Below are positions 1 through 7,083 of a DNA stretch of 64,000 nucleotides, one piece after another (positions within the stretch are counted from its first letter, which is position 1; every line of letters starts with the position of its first letter). The stretch comes from Candidatus Saccharibacteria bacterium UBA1050 (GTDB lineage Bacteria > Patescibacteriota > Saccharimonadia > Saccharimonadales > Saccharimonadaceae). The DNA is taken from assembly GCA_002316545.1 (NCBI GenBank), contig DCDR01000001.1:249692-313691 (forward strand). Direction: 5' to 3'. The notes beneath the pieces are model-generated. The model had not been told where the DNA came from, searched no databases, and saw only the letters and a list, made by a program, of their open reading frames with translations. The position numbers and the translations under genes were made by a program.

Positions 1-417
1 ATATAGCAAATCTACTGTTGTGGGTGCTTTGGTAATATCAACGAATCGTAGCATGCTCATAAACGGAGTTATCCCGATACCTCCAGCTAATAACACGACG
101 TGCTGATCGAGGTGCGTATTCAACACAAAACCACCGTAAGGTCCTTGAACATCAACTCTATCACCTACGTTTAGTCCTGAAAGCGCAGTAGTGAACTTAC
201 CACGTACTCGCATCGAAAATTGCAGCACGTCTTGCTCGGTAGGAGAACTAACTATCGAGAAGCATCGCACGGGCATTGGTCGTTTATTTCGATAGCCGTT
301 GATAGCGGCATATTGGCCTGGCTGAAACAAAATTGGAGCGCCATCTTCATGCTGCAAGCTCACAAGTAATGTCGAACGAGTTATCTTTTCAACACTCGTT
401 ATTGTATAGCCCGACAT
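1..417 (-). CDS. FNR-type flavin oxidoreductase, C-terminus beyond the window edge
   Basis: Amino-terminal 139 residues of a ferredoxin/flavodoxin-NADP reductase family enzyme, which moves electrons between NAD(P)H and a partner through FAD. The sequence shows the FAD-binding RCFSIVSS motif (51-58), a GPYGGF turn (92-97) and the nicotinamide-site motif LAGGIGITPF (110-119). The rest of the NAD(P) domain lies off the left edge, so any fused ferredoxin domain cannot be excluded. The ATG at 417 is chosen because an AAGGGG Shine-Dalgarno lies six bases upstream; an in-frame ATG at 423 sits directly on that site. Substrate unknown. Confidence 0.85.
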   Translation of the reverse strand, partial: MSGYTITSVEKITRSTLLVSLQHEDGAPILFQPGQYAAINGYRNKRPMPVRCFSIVSSPTEQDVLQFSMRVRGKFTTALSGLNVGDRVDVQGPYGGFVLNTHLDQHVVLLAGGIGITPFMSMLRFVDITKAPTTVDLLY

Positions 418-456
418 GGACATCCCCTTTTTGCATAGTTACCATGTGTTTCGTCT

Positions 457-2091
457 TTATAAGTTTAGTTCTATTTGGTTCGAGTAGTTAACACACCCGC
501 TGCCCGTGTACATGCAAACTTTTACGTAGTACTTCCCGCCGTGCGCATCTACTTCACCATACTTCTCGCTTGGATCGCTGTAATAGTGGAAATCACTACC
601 TGGATAGACGGGGTTCTTTGACGTAGACCAGACTAGCTTATATCCTTTTGGCGCCGAGCCTTCGAGCTTCCATTTTACGTTGTTACCTACTAAAGGCGAA
701 AGGGTGAGTGTACCGCTCGGCTCGCCGCTCGAATCAGACTTCGGAGCAGTTACCGCAACGTCGTTGCTGTATTTGCTGCAGCCACTGCCATTGTATATGC
801 ATACGCGGAAATGATATGTTTTACCATCTTTTATACTCCACGCGTAGCTCCGACTGCTTGAATCAGACACATACACGGCATCGTCTTCGCCAAACGTCGG
901 GTTGGCATCAAGACTTTTTAGCACCTTGAAGCCCTTGCTAGCGGTGAGGTTTTTCAAACTCCAGGTTAGTTTTACACCCGTGTCATATTTCGCGCCACTC
1001 AAGCTTAGGCTTGCGGTGGTGTCGCTACTTTCATCATCTTTTTCATCGTCTTTCGTGGTAGTTTCTTTGTCGAAGTTCTCAAGATAGCCAAGCTCGTCTT
1101 TAAATTCGCTAATCTTTTTGTCTTGCTCATAGTTCCATTTTACGAAGCTATCCTTTTTCAACGCATCGATAGAAAGCGTATTAAGCTTCTTCTCTTTTTT
1201 AGTATCAATCGATTTGTAGTAATAGTACTTACCCTCGGAAACTTCAACATTCTCTTCGCCAGGTTTTACCACACCCACCTTACTCTCGTATACTTCAACG
1301 CCCTGCGTATCCTCAGTATTAAGTGTTACGTATGCGGTGCCCAAGGCAACGTATTGCATGTCATCTATTTTCACTGTAAACGTGCGGTCTGATTTTACTA
1401 GTCGGCTGTACATCTCGCCAGAAACATTTGTTACCGCTACCGCCTTCGTGGCTAAGCTGTCAAACTTCACGACTGAGTTGCTGTTTAAACGCACCGCGCT
1501 GCCATCATCAAGATTCACCACTAGGCGACTTTCGGTATCGGTTTTGTAGTATGAGCCTTCTTTCACCTGATCATTCACCGCTAGCGGCTTCCATGTTTCG
1601 TTATCAAGGCTTACCTGAGCGGTGCCATCTATCAAACTTACCTCTCCGCTCATCTTTTGCACCTTCACCGTATCACTTTTCTTGGTGCTAGCAGTTGTTG
1701 CCGTATCATCCTTTAGCAGTAGCCACGCGCCAGCACAGCCTGCCGCAGCAAGCACAAATGTTGAGCCCACCACGCCAAATACAAGCTTTTTGCGGCTCTT
1801 CTTAGGCTGTGGGAACACGGCAGCGGGCTGCTCAGGCACTTCTTGCAATTCGATTTCTTGCAACGATGCAGTCGACGGTTCAATCTCGACAACTGGCTGT
1901 GAATCAGAACCTTCATCAGTTTTGGCAAGTTCTTCATCGCTAGCTAATTCTGTTTCTTTTTCAGACTCTTCAGTGACTTCTGGAACCTCTGGCAGATTAT
2001 CAAGCGAGTCAGTCGTAGGCTCAGCTGGCTTTGCTCCACCAATTTTTACTTCAATCTTGTCACCCTCTAGATTCGGATCCTTTTCATCCAT
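457..2091 (-). CDS. Membrane-anchored FecR-domain protein with two FnIII-like modules
   Basis: About 544 residues. The first 100 are acidic and rich in Pro and Glu, predicted cytoplasmic; one transmembrane helix follows (about 103-126); then a FecR-type beta domain (about 145-285) with the usual pattern of response to added substrate (GEVSLIDGTAQVSL, then DDGSAVRLNSNS). The C-terminus holds two fibronectin-III-like modules, each with a paired-cysteine signature (CIYNGSGC and CMYTGSGC), so disulfides are likely outside the cell. FecR domains elsewhere relay signals or bind ligands; here no sigma factor is adjacent, so an adhesion or sensing role is inference. The ATG at 2091 has GAGGTG six bases upstream; a longer reading from a TTG at 2109 is less likely. 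Confidence 0.75.
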   Translation of the reverse strand: MDEKDPNLEGDKIEVKIGGAKPAEPTTDSLDNLPEVPEVTEESEKETELASDEELAKTDEGSDSQPVVEIEPSTASLQEIELQEVPEQPAAVFPQPKKSRKKLVFGVVGSTFVLAAAGCAGAWLLLKDDTATTASTKKSDTVKVQKMSGEVSLIDGTAQVSLDNETWKPLAVNDQVKEGSYYKTDTESRLVVNLDDGSAVRLNSNSVVKFDSLATKAVAVTNVSGEMYSRLVKSDRTFTVKIDDMQYVALGTAYVTLNTEDTQGVEVYESKVGVVKPGEENVEVSEGKYYYYKSIDTKKEKKLNTLSIDALKKDSFVKWNYEQDKKISEFKDELGYLENFDKETTTKDDEKDDESSDTTASLSLSGAKYDTGVKLTWSLKNLTASKGFKVLKSLDANPTFGEDDAVYVSDSSSRSYAWSIKDGKTYHFRVCIYNGSGCSKYSNDVAVTAPKSDSSGEPSGTLTLSPLVGNNVKWKLEGSAPKGYKLVWSTSKNPVYPGSDFHYYSDPSEKYGEVDAHGGKYYVKVCMYTGSGCVNYSNQIELNL

Positions 2092-2153
2092 CGCTCGCAC
2101 CTCAATCAAGTATCAATACGCTTATGATACCATTTGTGAGCATAAGCGTCTAG

Positions 2154-2879
2154 CTAGTCAAAGTGCGTAAATAGCTCGCACCATTGCTCTAGGCTTAGTT
2201 GCGATGGCCGTAGCTCGGCCGATATATTTGCTTTGCTTCGTGGGGTTTGGGCAAAATACGTTTGCCGGCGAAAACAATGCGATACAAAATCGCGATAGAT
2301 ATGCGCTTCTTCACGGTCGAGTAGCGGTTCGTCACGCAATTTTATTTCCAGTAGCACCGTGTCGACAGCTGGCGGTGGCGTGAAGTCAGTTTTTCGAAGT
2401 GGTTTTCGAATACGCACACTAAACCAGGGGCCAAGCTGCGCTCCCAGCTCACTGGTAAAATGATCGTCACCTGGCACGAGTTTCCGAGCAAATTGTTTTT
2501 GCACAATTAGATACATTGTCTTCGGTGGTGAGTTTGTTTCAGTGAATTTTCGCACAATTGCCGCGCTGAGATTAAACGGGATGTTCGCGAAAATTTTATA
2601 CGGCATGGTCACTATAGCCAGCTTTTCAATATCCTGTTTAACTATAGTGACATTTTCACTATTGCCTACGTTTGCTTGTAGCGATTTCAAGGCCGCGGGC
2701 TCGATTTCTACCGCATACACTTGCCTGCAACGACGCGCCAGTACACTGGTTATCACGCCGCTACCAGCGCCCAGGTCGTAGACGGTATCGTTTTTGCGAA
2801 TATTACTGTGGCCTATTAGTTCTGCAACAAGCCGGGTGCTACGCAAAAAGTGCTGTGCATGGGTATGAAGTCGTGTCAT
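2154..2879 (-). CDS. Erm-like 23S rRNA adenine-N6 methyltransferase
   Basis: 241-residue class I SAM-dependent methyltransferase of the KsgA/Erm superfamily. Visible motifs are QHFLRS near the start, the SAM-binding DLGAGSG (35-41), EIEP (58-61) and the target-adenine motif NIPF (99-102). The ANIPFN context, the LGPWFSV segment and FTPPPAVDTVLLEI follow actinobacterial Erm proteins better than KsgA, whose motif is usually NLPY. Erm enzymes methylate A2058 of 23S rRNA and give macrolide-lincosamide-streptogramin resistance; that activity is inferred. The ATG lies eight bases after a TACAAT -10 box, so the mRNA is probably leaderless. KsgA of a divergent lineage remains possible. Confidence 0.7.
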   Translation of the reverse strand: MTRLHTHAQHFLRSTRLVAELIGHSNIRKNDTVYDLGAGSGVITSVLARRCRQVYAVEIEPAALKSLQANVGNSENVTIVKQDIEKLAIVTMPYKIFANIPFNLSAAIVRKFTETNSPPKTMYLIVQKQFARKLVPGDDHFTSELGAQLGPWFSVRIRKPLRKTDFTPPPAVDTVLLEIKLRDEPLLDREEAHIYRDFVSHCFRRQTYFAQTPRSKANISAELRPSQLSLEQWCELFTHFD

Positions 2880-2951
2880 GTATATCTATTGTACGTTAGG
2901 CTAGTGTTTTTAGTGTAAATGTTGTATCATTGCACCCAAAGCGTAAGCTCT

Positions 2952-4736
2952 ATGACAAAGAAATCAACACAACGAGTATCGAATAAAAAGCCTACCTCTG
3001 CCATAGGTTCTGGCAAAGCCAGGGCACTAGGCAAGCGCTCGATTATTCTCTTCGGTGCGTTATTCGTCACTTTAGCATTCGGGGCAGCGAGCTACCTCAG
3101 TGGCGATCAATTCCGGTCTTCAAGCGCGGCCGTACCACAGCGATTTCCGGGCGATCCAAATCCATTAATCTCTGGTAAAGCGTACTTTGGCGCTTCTGGT
3201 AATTATATTGCCACCCATGAAGCAGCTGCCGGAAAATCGGTCGCAATCTATAGAAAGTTCAACCAGTGGAACACCGCTTCATCAGCCGTCAGTACTATTA
3301 ACTCAAATTACAGCAACAATCGCTTAGTATGGATATCGTTCAAAACGCCAAAGTGGTCAGAAGTTGCCGCTGGAACTCACGACTCAACGCTCGATTCGAT
3401 GCTGCGCACTCTCGATAATGCTGGCAAACCCGTTTGGGTGACCTTTTGGCATGAACCCGAAAATGACGAAGGCCAAGCTAACGCTGGCTCGGCAACAGAT
3501 TTCGTAAACATGCAGCGTCATATTCGTAGCCGAATAGACGCGCTCAATACCACACATATTGCCTTCGCGCCCGTTTATCAATCGTCCAAAATTGTATCGA
3601 TGGGCAGCGCCCACAACAACTGGTATGGCTCTGGTATCTGGGATTTTATCGGTTTTGATATTTACCAGCCCAACGACACGTTGTCTATTTTGAATTCTAA
3701 ATGGACCACGACCATCGCTTGGGTAGAATCCAAAGGCCTTCCCTTCGCTATTGGTGAATGGGGTGTTCGCACCACGGCGCCTTCATCGCAAATTACCGAC
3801 TTTTGGAATTGGCAATTTACCAACAATAAAGACATGGTGGGTATGTCCTACTTTGACTCAGATGCAAATAGCAACGGCTCATGGATACTTGCCGGAGCTA
3901 ACAATACGACATTCAATACTATTCTTAAAAGTGACACGAAAGTTATGCGTGTCAACGAGCTTGGGTCGAGTACCGGAGGTGGAGGTGGTGGAACGCCCGC
4001 CCCAGACACTACCAAGCCGACCGTAAGCCTCACCTCCCCTTCAAATGGTGAAACTGTTAAAGGAACAATACTAGTCACTGGAACCGCTAGCGATAATGTC
4101 GGTGTAAAGAGCGTCTCTCTTCGAATCGACGACAGCTACGTAAAGAGTGATTCTGCCAGCCCTTACCAATTTAGCATCGACACCACTACTTACAGCGACG
4201 GCGACCACACCGTGAAGCTTCGAGCGTTCGACGACGCCGACAACCAAGCCGATTCAGCCACCATAACTCTCAAGGTCGATAATGTGCCTGCTTCAACTGG
4301 TGGCGGAAGCTCCGGCGGATCTGGGTCGACTTCAGGCGGTTCATCCTCAAACGGAAACACCACGGTCGTATCAACAAAAACAAGCTCCTCAAAAAGTAAT
4401 CCTGTTCCCGTTGACGGCACTCTAGTTATTAAGCCTAGCTCGCCAAACAGCGACGTGTCGGTAAAGGTTGATGGCAAAGAAGTCGATGGCAATGCCGTTA
4501 ATACCGAAGGCTTAACGAACGGTACACACACTGTATCTGTTACGGAAGACGGCAAAACAAAGCACATCACCATTGATGTCAATAATCCTTGGTATCTCGC
4601 TCTGCTCAATCACTTCTTGGCAAATTATGGTTTGTATACCATGATAACCACGGCTGGTGTATCAGCTATTTGGCTATTCCATCGCCAAATTTCAGGTTTC
4701 TTTAGTATTTTCCCTACCCTTCGACTTCGGCATTAA
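2952..4736 (+). CDS. Membrane-anchored GH26-like glycoside hydrolase with Ig-like domains
   Basis: About 594 residues. A basic N-terminus is followed by a signal-anchor helix (about 28-48) and a glycoside hydrolase family 26-like barrel (about 65-315) with candidate catalytic acids in HEPE (167-170) and GEWG (268-271). Then come a Gly linker, a bacterial Ig-like domain, a Ser/Gly-rich linker, a PEGA-like beta domain (SPNSDVSVKVDGKEVDG) and a C-terminal membrane helix. GH26 enzymes cut beta-mannans and related glycans; the substrate here is unknown. Two membrane segments would tether the enzyme at the cell surface. ATG 2952 is preferred over 2919 because a TATCAT -10-like box at about 2924-2929 sits between them; no strong Shine-Dalgarno is seen. 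Confidence 0.7.
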   Translation: MTKKSTQRVSNKKPTSAIGSGKARALGKRSIILFGALFVTLAFGAASYLSGDQFRSSSAAVPQRFPGDPNPLISGKAYFGASGNYIATHEAAAGKSVAIYRKFNQWNTASSAVSTINSNYSNNRLVWISFKTPKWSEVAAGTHDSTLDSMLRTLDNAGKPVWVTFWHEPENDEGQANAGSATDFVNMQRHIRSRIDALNTTHIAFAPVYQSSKIVSMGSAHNNWYGSGIWDFIGFDIYQPNDTLSILNSKWTTTIAWVESKGLPFAIGEWGVRTTAPSSQITDFWNWQFTNNKDMVGMSYFDSDANSNGSWILAGANNTTFNTILKSDTKVMRVNELGSSTGGGGGGTPAPDTTKPTVSLTSPSNGETVKGTILVTGTASDNVGVKSVSLRIDDSYVKSDSASPYQFSIDTTTYSDGDHTVKLRAFDDADNQADSATITLKVDNVPASTGGGSSGGSGSTSGGSSSNGNTTVVSTKTSSSKSNPVPVDGTLVIKPSSPNSDVSVKVDGKEVDGNAVNTEGLTNGTHTVSVTEDGKTKHITIDVNNPWYLALLNHFLANYGLYTMITTAGVSAIWLFHRQISGFFSIFPTLRLRH

Positions 4737-4745
4737 AAACTAGCC

Positions 4746-5204
4746 TTAGTGGCTGTGATGAGAGCTCGAGTGATACCCATGTATTAACGCGTGGCCCTTG
4801 CCTTTGCTTAGCAAATAGCGGTTTACCGGAAAAGCTACCCAAAATGCTACGAACAGTGACAGTGCTAACGTCGCCCAAAAATACAAATCAGTTAAACCAG
4901 CACTCATCGCCCCTGGCAAGACTATAATTACCGCATTATCTACTATTTCCATTGTCAGGATTGATAACGTATCGGCAGCCAATACCAACTTCATTGCGCT
5001 TGCCAGCGGAATATTATTACGAACTAGTGGAAGCAACGAAAGCGAATAGCCAGATATAAATGCGAGTACTATCGATATCGCAATCGTAGCTATCACGCTT
5101 AGCCCTAGCCATACACCTAGTATCATGCCCGCCACTTCACCAATCGAGCAACCAAGCAAACAATGCAAGGTAGCGCTTAACGCCATCTTATTCACTGAAT
5201 GCAC
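4746..5204 (-). CDS. DUF4396 membrane protein, copy 1
   Basis: 152-residue membrane protein with four or five hydrophobic helices and a His-rich tail (HSSSHHSH). It carries LHCLLGCSIGEV near the N-terminus and a TLSILTMEI segment, both nearly repeated in the paralogue at 61731-62210. DUF4396 proteins have no established function; the paralogue's copper-regulated operon and the His tail suggest metal handling, which is inference. It directly follows the stop of the flavodoxin-fold gene (TAG then GTG), so it is the last gene of that operon. The GTG at 5204 has GGAG about ten bases upstream; internal starts at 5195 (GTG) or 5186 (ATG) are possible. Confidence 0.75.
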   Translation of the reverse strand: MHSVNKMALSATLHCLLGCSIGEVAGMILGVWLGLSVIATIAISIVLAFISGYSLSLLPLVRNNIPLASAMKLVLAADTLSILTMEIVDNAVIIVLPGAMSAGLTDLYFWATLALSLFVAFWVAFPVNRYLLSKGKGHALIHGYHSSSHHSH

Positions 5205-5915
5205 CTATCGATACTCCGGGTTGGAAAATGCCCAGCGCTCGCCGTCTTTCCATTGCTGCGGCAAGTTGCCTTCAGCTGGCAGACCACCATTTGCTTTCAA
5301 CATTTTTGCTGTGTGCAATAAGTTATAGGTCATAAAGGTAACATTGCGATTAGTAAAGTCGCTCTGTGGCCCGCCAGAACCTTCGTCCAGATAGCTTGGG
5401 CCAGGACCAATCGCACCTATCCAGCCAGCATCGGCCTGTGGTGGTATGGTGTAACCAATGTGCTGCAAACTGTAGAGCACGTTCATTGCGCAGTGTTTCA
5501 CGCCGTCTTCGTTGCCGGTAATTATACAGCCGCCGGTTTTACCGTAGTAAGCCCACTGCCCTTTTTCATTTAGTTCTGCCGAGTTCGAATACAATCGTTC
5601 AATCAAAAGTTTGGTTTGCGAGCTATTATCACCTAGCCAAATCGGGCCACACACCACCAATATGTCAGCTGCTTTCACTTTTTCATACAGCATCGGCCAA
5701 TCATCTTTCGCCCAGCCATGTTCAGTCATGTCAGGCTGGACTCCACTTGCTACATCGTAGTCAATCAAGCGCACCATATCGGCTGTCGCACCAAGCGATT
5801 CCATCGTGTTGATGCTCAGCTGCGCCAATGCCTCGGTGTTACTTTTTTCGGGTGATTTTTTCAATGTACCACTTATGAATATTGCTTTGATTCCACTAAA
5901 TTCACCACTAGCCAT
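5205..5915 (-). CDS. Flavodoxin-fold NADPH-dependent FMN reductase-like protein
   Basis: 236 residues with the flavodoxin-like fold of NADPH-dependent FMN reductases and quinone reductases. It opens with a beta strand plus phosphate-binding loop (KAIFISGTLKKSPEKSNT), and has the CGPIWLGDNSSQTKLLIERL segment and a TGGCIITGNEDGVKH loop typical of the family. It probably reduces FMN or quinones in the cytoplasm. AGGAGGG lies a few bases before the ATG. It sits between a VOC-fold gene and DUF4396 in a tight operon (8-base and 0-base gaps), which hints at a shared redox or detoxification task without proving one. Confidence 0.8.
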   Translation of the reverse strand: MASGEFSGIKAIFISGTLKKSPEKSNTEALAQLSINTMESLGATADMVRLIDYDVASGVQPDMTEHGWAKDDWPMLYEKVKAADILVVCGPIWLGDNSSQTKLLIERLYSNSAELNEKGQWAYYGKTGGCIITGNEDGVKHCAMNVLYSLQHIGYTIPPQADAGWIGAIGPGPSYLDEGSGGPQSDFTNRNVTFMTYNLLHTAKMLKANGGLPAEGNLPQQWKDGERWAFSNPEYR

Positions 5916-5923
5916 GCGCCCTC

Positions 5924-6307
5924 CTAGTTGCTTAGTACACTAAATATATTACCGGCTGGATCTTTAAACCAAGCGATATCAGGGCCCATACCGGCGGCTT
6001 TGCCGCGTAGTACACCACTTTCGTCTTGTGCAGCCGGCAGGTCTTCGTAGTGCTCCATTTCCACGCCGTTTGCTTTTAGTTCGGCAATTGCGCCGTCAAT
6101 GTCATCTACTTCGAAGTTAAGAATGGTGTACGTTGCGGGCTCAAAATCTATCTTTTCGTATACGAATACTGGGTTTCTGCCTTCAAAGTGAAGTTCCAAG
6201 CCCATTGGTGTTTGTTGTACGCTCAGCCCTAGCCGAGTGTAAAATTCTTTTGCTGTTTGTATGTCGTCGACGGCAAAGCCGCTAAACGCTGTTGCATTTC
6301 CAAACAT
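5924..6307 (-). CDS. VOC (glyoxalase/bleomycin-resistance) fold protein
   Basis: 127 residues with the vicinal-oxygen-chelate fold: paired beta-alpha-beta-beta-beta units, a FSGFAVDDIQTAKEFYTRLGL opening and the closing WFKDPAGNIFSVL signature. The family includes glyoxalases, dioxygenases and drug-binding proteins; the metal ligands cannot be assigned with confidence by eye. The start at 6307 is fixed by a strong AAGGAGGTG Shine-Dalgarno at 6312-6320. First gene of the operon with the flavodoxin-fold and DUF4396 genes. Confidence 0.8.
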   Translation of the reverse strand: MFGNATAFSGFAVDDIQTAKEFYTRLGLSVQQTPMGLELHFEGRNPVFVYEKIDFEPATYTILNFEVDDIDGAIAELKANGVEMEHYEDLPAAQDESGVLRGKAAGMGPDIAWFKDPAGNIFSVLSN

Positions 6308-6383
6308 CTTACACCTCCTTAAAAGTAGCATTTACACTACCTTTATCTACTGTATTATACGCCCCATTCTAGCCAACTTACAG

Positions 6384-6412
6384 TTGACATATGGCAACAT
6401 TTTTTACATAAT
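6384..6412 (+). promoter_or_regulatory. Sigma70-type promoter for the GC-rich gene at 6452
   Basis: TTGACA at 6384-6389 and CATAAT at 6407-6412 with a 17-base spacer in AT-rich DNA. The same pair with the same spacing precedes the HTH gene at 17807. Confidence 0.75.
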
Positions 6413-6451
6413 ACCCAACAAGCTTCGCCCCCGACAGAATCGAGGAACGGC

Positions 6452-6679
6452 ATGAGCAGCACCGCATCACCCGAGAACGCCACAGTCGTGGAGGTCACCA
6501 CGCACGACGTGAAGACCTCGCGCCACACCCTGTGGGTCAACTTCCGCGACTTCAAGCGCCAGTTCGGCATCCACGTCGACACCCAGTTTGGCTTCACGGC
6601 CGGCCAGGTTGTCAAGGTGGTCGTCGCCAAGGTCGACAACAATGGCCGGCCCATCAAGCTGGCTCTCGCACCGGCGTGA
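6452..6679 (+). CDS. Small GC-rich protein of unknown function
   Basis: 75 residues, not recognised. Codons end mostly in G or C, unlike the AT-leaning genes on both sides, while its promoter and downstream region are AT-rich. The protein is beta-rich looking, with no Cys, no signal peptide and no membrane helix; it contains FRDFKRQFGIHVD and a VVKVVVAKVDNNGRP stretch. GAGGAA six bases before the ATG serves as Shine-Dalgarno. It stands alone with its own promoter and terminator. The base composition suggests transfer from a high-GC organism, plausibly an actinobacterial host or its phage. Confidence 0.7.
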   Translation: MSSTASPENATVVEVTTHDVKTSRHTLWVNFRDFKRQFGIHVDTQFGFTAGQVVKVVVAKVDNNGRPIKLALAPA

Positions 6680-6719
6680 AGCCCACTTCACTCCAGCCTC
6701 CAAGTCCCCATCGACGGCG

Positions 6720-6751
6720 AACAGCCTCTGGGTCGACCCGGAGGCTGTTTT
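6720..6751 (+). terminator. Intrinsic terminator after the GC-rich gene
   Basis: CAGCCTC (6722-6728) pairs with GAGGCTG (6741-6747), followed by TTTT. It lies about 40 bases after the stop codon. Confidence 0.8.
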
Positions 6752-7083
6752 GCTGGATAGAAATAATAATACACCCGCGGGTTAGGGCGGGTGCATTTGG
6801 TTGTTTTTCTATACATAAGGTGCGATGTTTTATCATGACAAAACATAGTAGTCGGCCTGGCCTGTATAGCGGCTCAGCACAAAAATTTTTCTGTTTTTAA
6901 ATGGTCCTTACCTTTAGTGTACGATTCATGTTCCCTGGCGTATCTGTGCCGTCTATCGGGTGATGAACGCTGGTAGCAAGTAGCAACCGAGCAAAGGAGG
7001 TTCTGTATATACGCGTGGTATAAAGAGAAAAACGTTTGTTACTATTCAATATAGCACACTTTTTAAAATTTGTCAAGTATTAG
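6752..7083. other. 332-base gap with no convincing gene
   Basis: The stretch holds a GC-rich inverted repeat (CACCCGC and GCGGGTG at about 6771-6793) followed by T-rich DNA, and later an AAAGGAGG at about 6994 that precedes no plausible ORF. The last part is the 3' flank of hsdR. No RNA family is recognised. Confidence 0.4.

Noticed and set aside
6962..6998. GATGAACGCTGG near AAAGGAGG, recalling the ends of 16S rRNA
   Set aside because: Only about 12 bases agree and the rest differs; no rRNA helices can be built.
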